From Modicisalibacter sp033446685 (GTDB lineage: Bacteria > Pseudomonadota > Gammaproteobacteria > Pseudomonadales > Halomonadaceae), in NCBI RefSeq assembly GCF_033446685.1, contig NZ_JAWQLY010000007.1, positions 1 through 64,000 on the forward strand: a stretch of DNA of 64,000 nt, read 5' to 3'. A program made the position numbers and the translations under genes. Positions within the stretch are counted from its first letter, which is position 1. The number at the start of each line of letters is the position of its first letter. This document shows positions 1-7,756 of this stretch, in pieces. The notes under the pieces are model-generated. The model saw only the letters and a list, made by a program, of their open reading frames with translations. It was not told where the DNA came from and did not search any database.

Positions 1-83
1 TGCTGCCGTTCATCGCCATCCAGCTGTGCGTGCTGACGCTGCTGCTGGTGTGGCCCAACCTGGCCATGTGGCTGGTGGGTTAG
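1..83 (+). CDS. TRAP transporter large permease, C-terminal end (partial)
   Basis: Only the last 26 codons are present, read in the frame starting at base 3 and ending at TAG 81-83. The peptide is a hydrophobic helix rich in Leu, Val and Trp that ends in MWLVG. This resembles the last transmembrane segment of DctM/SiaM-type large permeases of TRAP carboxylate transporters, but the fragment is too short to be certain. The gene lies directly upstream of the galactonate genes in the same direction, so it may be the importer for that sugar acid; no other galactonate transporter is visible. Any other membrane protein with a hydrophobic C terminus would also fit. Confidence 0.5.
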   Translation, partial: LPFIAIQLCVLTLLLVWPNLAMWLVG

Positions 84-100
84 ACCCGGGACCCGGGTCT
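82..100. repeat. Perfect 9-bp inverted repeat over the permease stop codon
   Basis: AGACCCGGG (82-90) and CCCGGGTCT (92-100) are perfect arms around a single A. The element starts inside the stop codon of the upstream gene. It has no T run, so it is not a standard intrinsic terminator; it could stabilise the mRNA end or bind a protein. Confidence 0.5.
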
Positions 101-110
101 GAAGGGCCCG

Positions 111-158
111 GTGGGAGGGAACTCGTTCCCGATAGGTTGTGAATGAGTTCGCTCCCAC
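111..158. repeat. REP-like extragenic palindrome
   Basis: An 18-base arm at 111-128 (begins GTGGGAGGGAACTC) pairs with 141-158 (GAATGAGTTCGCTCCCAC) at 16 of 18 positions, around a 12-base loop. It lies wholly between genes. The GTGGGAGCGAACTC-type arm resembles the repetitive extragenic palindromes common in Pseudomonas and relatives. No other clear copy was seen in the window. It separates the TRAP gene from dgoD and could attenuate read-through. Confidence 0.6.
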
Positions 159-192
159 GGCTGCGATCAAAAATTTCTAGATAGGTGAAATC

Positions 193-1341
193 TTGAAAAT
201 TACCAAGCTGAAAACCTGGCAGGTGCCGCCGCGCTGGCTGTTTCTCAAGATCGAGACCGACGAGGGTTGCTACGGCTGGGGCGAGCCGGTGGTGGAGGGC
301 CGCGCGGCGACCGTCGAGGCGGCGGTGCACGAGCTTTCCGACTACCTGATCGGCCAGGATCCGCATCGTATCGAGCATCTCTGGAATACCCTGTATCGCG
401 CCGGCTTCTACCGGGGCGGGCCGATCCTGATGAGTGCCATTGCCGGTATCGATCAGGCGCTGTGGGATCTCAAGGGGCGCGACCTGGGCGTGCCGGTCTA
501 TCAGTTGCTGGGTGGCAAGGTGCGCGACAGGATGCGCATGTACGCCTGGACCGGCGGCGATCGTCCGAGCGACGTGGGCGCCGGCGCCAAGGCGCTCGTC
601 GATCAGGGCTTCACGGCGTTCAAGATGAACGGCACCCCGGAGCTGCAGATCGTCGACTCGCACGCCAAGGTCGACGACGCGGTGGCGCGGGTCGCCGAGG
701 CCCGCGAGGCGGTGGGACCGGATGTCGGCATCGCCATCGACTTTCACGGCCGCGTGCACCGGCCGATGGCCAAGGCGCTGCTGCGCGAGCTCGAACCGTA
801 CCACCCGATGTTCGTCGAGGAGCCGGTGGCGCCCGAGCACCTGCCGAGCCTCAAGCACATCGCCACCGGGTTGGGCTACCCGATCGCCACCGGCGAACGG
901 CTGCACACGCGCTTCCAGTTCCGCGACCTGCTCACCGAAGGCATGGTCGACATCATCCAGCCTGATCTCTCGCACTGCGGCGGGATCAGCGAAGGCCTGA
1001 AGATCGCCTCGCTGGCTTCCTGCTACGACGTGGCGCTGGCGCCGCACTGCCCGCTGGGTCCGTTGACGCTGGCGGCTTCGCTGCATGTCGACGCGGTCAG
1101 CCACAACGCCTTCATTCAGGAACAGAGCATGGGCATCCACTACAATCGGGACAACGACGTGCTCGATTACCTGGTGGACAAGTCGGCGCTGTCGATCAAG
1201 GACGGCTTCTGCGAGATTCCGCAGGGGCCGGGCCTGGGCGTCGAGATCGACGAGGCGTTCGTCGAGGAGCGTGCCAAGGTCGGCCATCGCTGGCGTAGCC
1301 CGGTGTGGACGCACGAGGATGGCTCGATCGCCGAGTGGTGA
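193..1341 (+). CDS. dgoD: D-galactonate dehydratase
   Basis: Dehydrates D-galactonate to 2-dehydro-3-deoxy-D-galactonate, the first step of the De Ley-Doudoroff pathway, in the cytoplasm. The product is 382 residues, the same length as E. coli DgoD, and is nearly collinear with it. It belongs to the mandelate racemase branch of the enolase superfamily. The metal ligands Asp183, Glu209 and Glu235 and the acid/base residues His185 and His285 are all at the E. coli positions. The start is TTG at 193, giving MKITKLKTW, which matches the family N terminus; the upstream GGTGAAAT is a modest ribosome site. dgoA and dgoK follow, so the complete catabolic route from galactonate is present. No dgoR regulator gene is adjacent. 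Confidence 0.95.
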   Translation: MKITKLKTWQVPPRWLFLKIETDEGCYGWGEPVVEGRAATVEAAVHELSDYLIGQDPHRIEHLWNTLYRAGFYRGGPILMSAIAGIDQALWDLKGRDLGVPVYQLLGGKVRDRMRMYAWTGGDRPSDVGAGAKALVDQGFTAFKMNGTPELQIVDSHAKVDDAVARVAEAREAVGPDVGIAIDFHGRVHRPMAKALLRELEPYHPMFVEEPVAPEHLPSLKHIATGLGYPIATGERLHTRFQFRDLLTEGMVDIIQPDLSHCGGISEGLKIASLASCYDVALAPHCPLGPLTLAASLHVDAVSHNAFIQEQSMGIHYNRDNDVLDYLVDKSALSIKDGFCEIPQGPGLGVEIDEAFVEERAKVGHRWRSPVWTHEDGSIAEW

Positions 1342-1381
1342 CCGCTGGGCGGGAGCCATCTGCGCTCGGTCATACTGTGTT

Positions 1382-1439
1382 GAAAACGATCCATGCTTAC
1401 CCATTTACGAGCGTAAACTCCGTCGCTTGAATCGTTTTC
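1382..1439. promoter_or_regulatory. Nested inverted repeats between dgoD and dgoA
   Basis: GAAAACGAT at 1382-1390 is the exact reverse complement of ATCGTTTTC at 1431-1439. Between them is a separate perfect dyad, TTTACG-AG-CGTAAA, at 1404-1417. The spacer between the two genes is over 180 bases, unusually long inside a catabolic operon. This could be an operator plus an internal promoter for dgoA-dgoK, or an RNA structure. The binding factor is not known. Confidence 0.45.
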
Positions 1440-1524
1440 GCCTTAGCTACGCGCCCCGGTCTGACCATCGCTCGAAAGGCTCTCGCTCCACCGGAGTAAG
1501 GCCTTGGAAACCCTGGAGAATGCT

Positions 1525-2211
1525 ATGAACGAGACACGCCGGGCCGCACTGGATGCGGCTCTCGAAAAGCTGCCGCTGGTGGCGATCCTGCGCGGCGTCA
1601 GGCCGGACGAAATCGACGCTATCTTCGATGCGCTGGTGGCGGCGGGCTTCAAGATGATCGAGATTCCGCTCAATTCGCCGCGACCATGGGAGAGCCTAGA
1701 GCGGATCGCCAAGCGCTGCCCGGACGATGTGGTGATCGGCGCCGGTACCGTGCTCGACCCCAATGTCTGCCAGCGCCTGGCGGATCTCGACGCGCCGCTG
1801 GTGATCACTCCCAACAGCGACCCGCTGGTGGTCAGCGAAGCCGCGAGACTCGAGCTGGCGCCGATGATCGGCTGCCTGAGCCCGACCGAGGCGTTGGCCG
1901 CTGCCCAGGCCGGGGCGACGGCGCTGAAGCTGTTCCCCGCCGGCAGTCTGGGAACCGCCTACTTCAAGGACATCAAGGCGGTGATGCCGCTCGACATGCC
2001 GATATTCGCGGTGGGCGGCATCGATGTCCACAACATGGGCGACTGGATCGCCGCCGGGATCGACGGCTTCGGCTTCGGCGGTAGCGTCTACAAGCCCGGC
2101 TGGTCGGCCGATGAAGTCGGCGAGAGGGCGCGCGGGCTGATCAGTGAATGGCGGCGCATCAGGGAAGGCCTGAGCCAGGCCTCGGAACTCGAGCGCGAGG
2201 CCGACGCATGA
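1525..2211 (+). CDS. dgoA: 2-dehydro-3-deoxy-6-phosphogalactonate aldolase
   Basis: Cleaves 2-dehydro-3-deoxy-6-phosphogalactonate into pyruvate and glyceraldehyde 3-phosphate; a class I Schiff-base aldolase of the KDPG/KHG family. The product is 228 residues and a single beta/alpha barrel. The Schiff-base lysine is Lys135 in TALKLFPAG. The general-base glutamate is Glu46 in MIEIPLNSP, and the phosphate loop is near AVGGID. ATG at 1525 is preferred over TTG at 1504 because GGAG lies six bases upstream of it and the family begins near LPLVAILRG. The last bases overlap the dgoK start as ATGA, indicating translational coupling. A KDPG aldolase of the Entner-Doudoroff pathway is the alternative, but the dgo context argues for the galactonate enzyme. 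Confidence 0.93.
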   Translation: MNETRRAALDAALEKLPLVAILRGVRPDEIDAIFDALVAAGFKMIEIPLNSPRPWESLERIAKRCPDDVVIGAGTVLDPNVCQRLADLDAPLVITPNSDPLVVSEAARLELAPMIGCLSPTEALAAAQAGATALKLFPAGSLGTAYFKDIKAVMPLDMPIFAVGGIDVHNMGDWIAAGIDGFGFGGSVYKPGWSADEVGERARGLISEWRRIREGLSQASELEREADA

Positions 2212-3164
2212 GTGACGCTACGCACGCCGGTTCCGATCGCCTGATCGCCATCGACTGGGGGACCAGCAACTTCCGCGCCTTCCTGGTCGATCGCAGTAGT
2301 GGCGAATGCCTCGATAGCCGCCGCTCCGAAGCCGGCCTGCGCTCGCTCTCCAGTGCCGAATTCCCGCACTATTGCGCCGCCCAGGTGGGCGACTGGCGCG
2401 AAGAGGGCGGCGCGGCGTCGGGCGCTAAAAGCGTGCCGATCTACCTGGCCGGCATGGTCGGCTCCAAGCGCGGCTGGAGCGAGGCGCCGCAACTGGACCT
2501 GCCGGTGAGTGCCGCCGATCTGGCGGCGCATGTCGTGCCCGCGCCGGGGCTCGACAATGCCTGGATCGTGCCGGGGGTGAAGATCGTCGACGCCACGCAT
2601 GTCGATGTGATGCGCGGCGAGGAGATCCAGGCCTTCGGTGCGCTGTCGCTGTGCAATACCCGGGAGGCGCTGTGTTGCCTGCCGGGCACGCACAGCAAGT
2701 GGGCGCGGCTCGTCGATGCGCAACTGGTCGATTTCACCACCGCCATGACCGGCGAGCTCTACCATGCGGTGCGCTTTCACACCCTGCCCGGCGAACCGGC
2801 TCGCGAATCGGCGGAGTTCGAGGCCGCGGCGTTCGACCAGGGGCTCGAGGCGGCCGGTCATCCGGCGGGAATACTGCACGCGCTGTTCGAGGCGCGCAGT
2901 CGTCATCTCTATTCAGGGTTGGCGAGCGAGCAGGTGGGAAGCTATCTCTCGGGGGTGACCATCGGCAGTGAAGTGCTGAGCCAACGGCGAATTCACCCGC
3001 AAGCTGGCGAGGTGATTCTGGTCGGGTCGAGCACGCTCAACGCGCTTTATCGTCGGGCGATGACCGCGGTGGGTTTCGAGGTTCGCGAGATCGATAGCGA
3101 CCAGGCGACACTGGCCGGTTTGTGCACTCTAGCCGAGCAGCACCAGCGAAAAGCCTCGCATTGA
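2208..3164 (+). CDS. dgoK: 2-dehydro-3-deoxygalactonokinase
   Basis: Phosphorylates 2-dehydro-3-deoxy-D-galactonate at C6 with ATP, the step between DgoD and DgoA. The product is 318 residues and starts with the ASKHA-like phosphate-binding strand LIAIDWGTSNFRAF. Other family signatures are YLAGMVGSKRGW and LPGTHSKWA, and a second phosphate-binding strand is near EVILVGSSTLN. The ATG at 2208 overlaps the dgoA stop by four bases; in-frame upstream codons run through dgoA and are unlikely to be used. A strong bidirectional terminator follows. Gene order dgoD-dgoA-dgoK differs from the E. coli dgoRKADT arrangement. Confidence 0.94.
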   Translation: MSDATHAGSDRLIAIDWGTSNFRAFLVDRSSGECLDSRRSEAGLRSLSSAEFPHYCAAQVGDWREEGGAASGAKSVPIYLAGMVGSKRGWSEAPQLDLPVSAADLAAHVVPAPGLDNAWIVPGVKIVDATHVDVMRGEEIQAFGALSLCNTREALCCLPGTHSKWARLVDAQLVDFTTAMTGELYHAVRFHTLPGEPARESAEFEAAAFDQGLEAAGHPAGILHALFEARSRHLYSGLASEQVGSYLSGVTIGSEVLSQRRIHPQAGEVILVGSSTLNALYRRAMTAVGFEVREIDSDQATLAGLCTLAEQHQRKASH

Positions 3165-3225
3165 GCGCACCTAATCGCTGTCCGAAATCGAGCGTCTGCG
3201 CTTTCAAAGCCAAACGAGCGATGCT

Positions 3226-3257
3226 GAAAAAGGCGGGCCCTGTGGCCCGCCTTTTTC
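3226..3257. terminator. Bidirectional intrinsic terminator shared by dgoK and gntK
   Basis: A 14-base perfect stem, GAAAAAGGCGGGCC (3226-3239) with GGCCCGCCTTTTTC (3244-3257), closes a CTGT loop. It carries five A on one side and five T on the other, so it can terminate both converging operons. Confidence 0.9.
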
Positions 3258-3321
3258 ATGTCAATGGCTCGTAAAATTGCCGGTTCAATAAGCGAGGCAT
3301 GTCGAGGCAAGAAGCAGACGC

Positions 3322-3834
3322 TCAGGCGAGCTTCAGATAGCTTTCGAACTGTTCGACGATGGCCTTGGGCGATTCGCGGATATCGACGCGAAAGGCTTCA
3401 TCGGCAGTCGGCGGCTCCAGCGTGCTCAGTTGGCTGTCGAGCATGTGCTCGCCGGCAAAGAAATGCGAGCCGCGGTTGTTGAGACGCTGCAGCAGGACTT
3501 CACGACTGCCGTGAAGGTAGAGAATCTTCAGGTTGGGTGCCCCTTGGCGCAGCACGTCGCGATAATGGCGCTTGAGTGCCGAGCAACCGATGACCACGTG
3601 GCGGTTCTCACTTCTATAGCGCCTGAAGATGTCGGCTAACGTGGCCAGCCAGCCTTCTCGATCCTCGTCGTTCAAGGGTTCGCCCCGCGACATCTTGGCG
3701 ATGCTGGTCGGACTGTGATGATCGTCGGCATCGACGAATTCAGCACCAATTGACGCGGCTACGTCGCGTCCGATGTGCGACTTTCCTGATCCCGAAACCC
3801 CCATGACCAGGATGCAATGAGATGTGGTTTCCAT
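3322..3834 (-). CDS. gntK: Gluconokinase
   Basis: Phosphorylates D-gluconate to 6-phosphogluconate with ATP in the cytoplasm, feeding the Entner-Doudoroff or pentose phosphate route. The product is 170 residues, typical of the small thermoresistant/GntV-type gluconokinases. It has a Walker A motif GVSGSGKS at residues 12-19, the substrate region DADDHHSPTSIAKMSRGEPL, the CSALKRHYRD segment and the lid RGSHFFAGEHML. The chosen ATG gives the family-length N terminus METTSHCILVMGVSG. It has no good ribosome site, so a start further upstream in the same frame is possible. The gene converges on the dgo operon, forming a sugar-acid block. No gntR-like regulator is adjacent. Confidence 0.94.
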   Translation of the reverse strand: METTSHCILVMGVSGSGKSHIGRDVAASIGAEFVDADDHHSPTSIAKMSRGEPLNDEDREGWLATLADIFRRYRSENRHVVIGCSALKRHYRDVLRQGAPNLKILYLHGSREVLLQRLNNRGSHFFAGEHMLDSQLSTLEPPTADEAFRVDIRESPKAIVEQFESYLKLA

Positions 3835-4185
3835 GTCGGGGAAGCACTCATTTATTGATGTCAATTTAGCTTCGATACTAGCATTTTTCAGCCGCCAATG
3901 GGCGGATTGTCGGGCTGGCATCCGCCATTTTTCGATTAACCGCGACGGGGCTAGCCGATGTCGGGCCACTTTGGCGCGCCACGGCGTATCGCCGGCCCGA
4001 CATGGTTTTGGGGACCTGAACGAAGCGGGACTATCGACTATCGTGAGGGAGCGGTCGAACCGGCGGTGCATGCGGAGCCCCGCCGGGCTGTCGGTCGCTC
4101 CGGTTGGCACGTTCCATGCATGTTCATCGCCATGATGCGGCTCCCGCTGGCTTCGAGGGGCGCCAAGCATTTCCTGGAGGTCGTG
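3835..4185. other. Divergent intergenic region between gntK and the MpgP-like gene
   Basis: No convincing gene lies in these 351 bases. The gntK-proximal part (about 3845-3890) is AT-rich for this genome and on the minus strand contains TTGACA, which may be part of the gntK promoter, but no well-spaced -10 was found. CCGCC-AATG-GGCGG at 3893-3906 is a small hairpin. The reading frame of the downstream gene stays open back to 3958, but that extension has no family resemblance. Confidence 0.5.
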
Positions 4186-5058
4186 ATGACGCAACCCATG
4201 TCGCAACGCCCGCGCCTGATCTTCACCGATCTGGATGGCTCGTTGCTCGATCACTACAGCTATGACTGGTCGCCTGCCGTGCCGTGGCTGAAGCGTTTGA
4301 AGCAGGCGGGCGTCCCGGTGATTCCGGTAACCAGCAAGACCCGCGCCGAGCTGATGTCGCTGCGGCTCGACCTGGGACTCGCCGACTCGCCGTTTATCGC
4401 CGAGAACGGCGCGGTGATCGGCTTGCCGGCGAGCTGGCAGCACGCCCGGCTGGACCGTGACCCACGCAATCTCGACGGCCTGTGCGTCAAGACCCCGAGC
4501 GTCGACAACGACTTCCTGTGGCGGCGCCTCGAGGTACTGCGCGAGCGGCTCAAGCTGTATTACCGCTGCATGCGCGAGATGACCGTCGAAGAGGTCATGC
4601 GCGCGACCGGGCTCGACGAGCCGCAGGCGCGCCAGTCGCGCATCCGCGAGGGCAGCGAACCGCTGCTCTGGGACGATAGCGACGAGGCGCTGGAAGTCTT
4701 CCGCAGGGCGCTGCACAACGACGGACTGACGCTGACCCGCGGCGGACACTTCTGGCACGTCATGGGCGATGTCGACAAGGGGCGCTCGTTGCGTTGGCTG
4801 ATGGCCCGCTTCGAGGCGCTGCGCGGCGAGATGCCCGCGACCCTGGGCCTGGGCGACGGCCCCGACGACACCTCGATGCTCGAGACGGTGGACCAGGCGG
4901 TGCTGATTCGCGGCGAGCACCGTCAGCCGGTCTCGATCGTCAATCCGCACCTCTACTGCACCCGTAGCCCAGGCCCGGCGGGCTGGGCGGAAGGGCTCGA
5001 TTACTGGCTCGGCGAGAGATTCTTCGCGCCTTCCTCGCAGGAGGGCGAGCCTGCATGA
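4186..5058 (+). CDS. yedP: Mannosyl-3-phosphoglycerate phosphatase-like HAD protein (MpgP/YedP family)
   Basis: Predicted to remove the phosphate from mannosyl-3-phosphoglycerate, the last step in making the compatible solute mannosylglycerate. The true substrate is not certain because many bacteria carry YedP without the pathway. The product is 290 residues of HAD subfamily IIB. Motif I is DLDGSLLD with nucleophile Asp15 and acid/base Asp17. Motif II lies at VTSKTRAE, motif III near VDKGRSL and motif IV is GDGPDD. The ATG at 4186 has GGAGG five bases upstream; the in-frame extension to 3958 is rejected. No mannosylglycerate synthase gene is in the window. A short tandem repeat follows the stop. 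Confidence 0.8.
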   Translation: MTQPMSQRPRLIFTDLDGSLLDHYSYDWSPAVPWLKRLKQAGVPVIPVTSKTRAELMSLRLDLGLADSPFIAENGAVIGLPASWQHARLDRDPRNLDGLCVKTPSVDNDFLWRRLEVLRERLKLYYRCMREMTVEEVMRATGLDEPQARQSRIREGSEPLLWDDSDEALEVFRRALHNDGLTLTRGGHFWHVMGDVDKGRSLRWLMARFEALRGEMPATLGLGDGPDDTSMLETVDQAVLIRGEHRQPVSIVNPHLYCTRSPGPAGWAEGLDYWLGERFFAPSSQEGEPA

Positions 5059-5061
5059 GCG

Positions 5062-5096
5062 GCGTTCCGGCGTTCCGGCGTTCCGGCGTTCCGGCG
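5062..5096. repeat. Tandem 8-bp repeat, four copies
   Basis: GCGTTCCG is repeated four times head to tail (5062-5093), followed by a partial unit GCG. It starts three bases after the phosphatase stop codon and ends about 60 bases before hrpB. A unit of 8 is not a multiple of three, and the tract is intergenic. It could change length by slippage and alter spacing in the hrpB leader. Confidence 0.8.
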
Positions 5097-5156
5097 GTCG
5101 GCATTTCGCGTCGCCGGTTGCGATGGTAAAAGTACCGGTCCGTTCGCCATTGTAAG

Positions 5157-7625
5157 ATGGACAAGACGATGACCGCTTCCGATGCCCGGTCCGCAGAAGC
5201 CCTGCCGATAGAGGCGCGATTGCCCGAGGTGCGGCGCGCCCTGGACACGCATTCCCGCGCGCTGCTGGTGGCTGAACCCGGCGCCGGCAAGACGACCCGC
5301 GTGCCGCTGGCCTTGCTGGACTCACCCTGGTGCGGCGAAGGGCGACTGTTGCTGCTCGAGCCGCGTCGCGTCGCGGCCCGATTGGCGGCCCGCTACATGG
5401 CCGAGCGGCTCGGAGAGCCGGTCGGCGAGACGGTGGGCTATCGCATGCGCGGCGAGACCCGGGTAAGTGCCCGCACGCGCCTGGAAGTGGTGACCCAGGG
5501 CGTATTGACGCGCCTGATCCAGGACGATCCGATGCTCGAAGGCATCGCGGGTATCGTCTTCGACGAATTCCATGAGCGTAGCCTGGAGGCCGATCTGGGC
5601 CTGGCCCTGGCGCTCGACGCCCAGGCCGGTCTGCGCGAGGACCTGCGGCTCTTGGTGATGTCGGCGACGCTCGACGTCGAGGCGCTCGAGGCCGTGCTTG
5701 GAGAGGTCCCGCTCATCGACTGCCCGGGGTTGAGCTTCCCGGTGACCACGCATTACCGTCCCCTCAACAGCCGCGACGTCGCGGCGTCCCAGCAGGCCGC
5801 CGTGGTCCGCGAGGCGCTGGCCCGCGAGGCCGGCGACGTGCTGGTGATCCTGCCCGGTGTCGGCGAAATCCGCCGGCTGGCCCGGGAACTGGCCGGGCTG
5901 TCCGGCGAAGTGGTGGTTCGCGAACTGCACGGCCGGCTGCCGCTCGAGACCCAGCAACAGGCATTGAGCCGCGATACCGACGGGCGCCGGCGGGTCGTAC
6001 TGGCCACCGCCATCGCCGAATCCAGCGTCACCGTGGACGGCGTGCGCATTGTCATCGATAGCGGTTTCGCCCGCGAGCCGGTCTTCCAGCCTCGCCTGGG
6101 GCTGACGCGACTCGCCACGCGGCGGGTCAGCCGGGCCAGCGCCGACCAGCGACGCGGTCGCGCCGCCCGCCAGGGCCCCGGCATCTGCTATCGGCTGTGG
6201 GCCGAGGAGCAACCGCTGCCGGCCCACGCCGAGCCCGAGATCCGCCAGGCCGATCTGGCACCGCTGGCCTTCGAGTTGGCGCGCTGGGGGATTGCCGAGC
6301 CCGAGGCGTTGGACTGGGTGACGCCACCGCCGTCGGGGGCGCTGGACGCCGGGCGTACCTTGCTGCAACGCCTGGGACTGCTCGACGACGGCCATCGTCT
6401 CACCGCGCTGGGTAGGGCCTGTTCGCGCTACCCCGTGCATCCGCGTCTGGCGGTGATGCTCGAGCGGGCCGCCGAGTTCGATGCGCGGTCGCTGGCCTGC
6501 TGGCTGGCGGCCCTGCTCGAGGGGCGGGGCGGCGGCGAGGAGCGGGACCTGGCGGCGACCCTGGCCGCGCGGCCCGAGCGGCAGGCCAAGGGCGCGGATC
6601 GGCAGTGGCAGCGCGATGCCCGGCGACTGGCCGAGACGCTCGGTTGCGACCTGGCGGTAGGGACGCTTGCGCCGCTCGGCGAACTGCTGGCCATGGCCTA
6701 TCCCGAGCGGGTGGCGCTGCGCCAGGCACCGGGACGTTTCAAGCTGGCCGCGGGTAGCCTGGCCCTGATCGATGCCGCGCACCCGCTGGGTCACGCCGAG
6801 GCGCTGGTCGCGGTGGAACTCGACGGCCAGGCGCAGGGGGCCCGGATCTTCCGCGCCGCCGCGATCGATCCCTCGCGCCTCGGGGCGCTGTTTCCCGAGA
6901 CCCGGGAGTTCCGTGCCCGTCTGACATGGAGCGATTCCGAAGGACGGCTGATCGGCGAAGAGGTCAGGGCGCTGGGCGAGCTGGTGCTGGAGAGTCGCCC
7001 GCTGCGCGAGATGCCCGAGGAGGCGGTGCGTGCGGCACTGCTGGCGGCGCTGCGCCGACGCGGTCGGCTCGCGCTCGACCCGCAAGCCGAGCAATTGTGT
7101 GCGCGCGTGGCGTTGCTGCGCCGCGAATGCGGCGACGAGTGGCCCGACTGGTCGGAGCAGCGGCTGCTCGAGACGCTGGAGAGTTGGCTGGCACCCTATC
7201 TCGACGGAGTTCGGCGTCTCGATCGCCTCGATGCCTTGCCATTCGAGCGGATCCTGCTCGACCGGCTCGACTGGCAGAGCCGCCAGGCGCTCGACGAGCT
7301 GGCGCCGACGCATCTCACCGTGCCCAGCGGCTCGCGTATCCGCCTCGACTATCGCGGCGACGAGCCGGTGCTTGCCGTGAAGCTGCAGGAGCTGTTCGGG
7401 CTCGGCGAAACGCCGCGGCTCGCGGGCGGTCGCGTACCGGTGATGCTGCACCTGCTGTCGCCGGCGGGACGCCCGCTGCAGGTGACCCGCGACCTTGCCA
7501 GCTTCTGGGACCAGGGCTATTTCGAGGTCCGCAAGGACATGCGCGGGCGCTACCCCAAGCATCCCTGGCCCGAGGACCCCCGAGCGGCGGTGCCCACCGC
7601 GAAGACCAAGCGTCGCAAGCCATGA
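5157..7625 (+). CDS. hrpB: ATP-dependent helicase HrpB
   Basis: A DEAH-type superfamily 2 RNA helicase homologue of unknown physiological substrate; HrpB is widespread in Proteobacteria and usually non-essential. The product is 822 residues, the normal size. Walker A is PGAGKTT with Lys45, the DEAH-box variant is DEFHER, and motif III is SATLD. The helicase C-terminal domain includes TAIAESSVTVDGV and QRRGRAAR, and is followed by HA2 and the HrpB-specific C-terminal region ending in SFWDQGYFEVRKDMRGRYPKH. The start is ATG at 5157; ATG at 5169 is an alternative. The basic tail KTKRRKP may help RNA binding. It appears to be a single-gene unit. Confidence 0.95.
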   Translation: MDKTMTASDARSAEALPIEARLPEVRRALDTHSRALLVAEPGAGKTTRVPLALLDSPWCGEGRLLLLEPRRVAARLAARYMAERLGEPVGETVGYRMRGETRVSARTRLEVVTQGVLTRLIQDDPMLEGIAGIVFDEFHERSLEADLGLALALDAQAGLREDLRLLVMSATLDVEALEAVLGEVPLIDCPGLSFPVTTHYRPLNSRDVAASQQAAVVREALAREAGDVLVILPGVGEIRRLARELAGLSGEVVVRELHGRLPLETQQQALSRDTDGRRRVVLATAIAESSVTVDGVRIVIDSGFAREPVFQPRLGLTRLATRRVSRASADQRRGRAARQGPGICYRLWAEEQPLPAHAEPEIRQADLAPLAFELARWGIAEPEALDWVTPPPSGALDAGRTLLQRLGLLDDGHRLTALGRACSRYPVHPRLAVMLERAAEFDARSLACWLAALLEGRGGGEERDLAATLAARPERQAKGADRQWQRDARRLAETLGCDLAVGTLAPLGELLAMAYPERVALRQAPGRFKLAAGSLALIDAAHPLGHAEALVAVELDGQAQGARIFRAAAIDPSRLGALFPETREFRARLTWSDSEGRLIGEEVRALGELVLESRPLREMPEEAVRAALLAALRRRGRLALDPQAEQLCARVALLRRECGDEWPDWSEQRLLETLESWLAPYLDGVRRLDRLDALPFERILLDRLDWQSRQALDELAPTHLTVPSGSRIRLDYRGDEPVLAVKLQELFGLGETPRLAGGRVPVMLHLLSPAGRPLQVTRDLASFWDQGYFEVRKDMRGRYPKHPWPEDPRAAVPTAKTKRRKP

Positions 7626-7756
7626 GCCTCGACCGGCCAGCAATACCCATGTCCCGGTGCGGTCATCTTCGGAATAATCCCCTCCCACAAAGGCCCTCAG
7701 GGCCCGCACTTCGGTGAGAGCGAGTTCGGCCCTCGACACCGGCTTCCGTCTTCGGC

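Noticed and set aside
3958..4185. N-terminal extension of the MpgP/YedP-like protein
   Set aside because: The HAD family starts just before the DLDGS motif, and the ATG at 4186 has a strong GGAGG; the extension lacks conservation features.
5062..5096. CRISPR-like repeats
   Set aside because: The units are 8 bp and contiguous with no spacers, so this is a simple tandem repeat.
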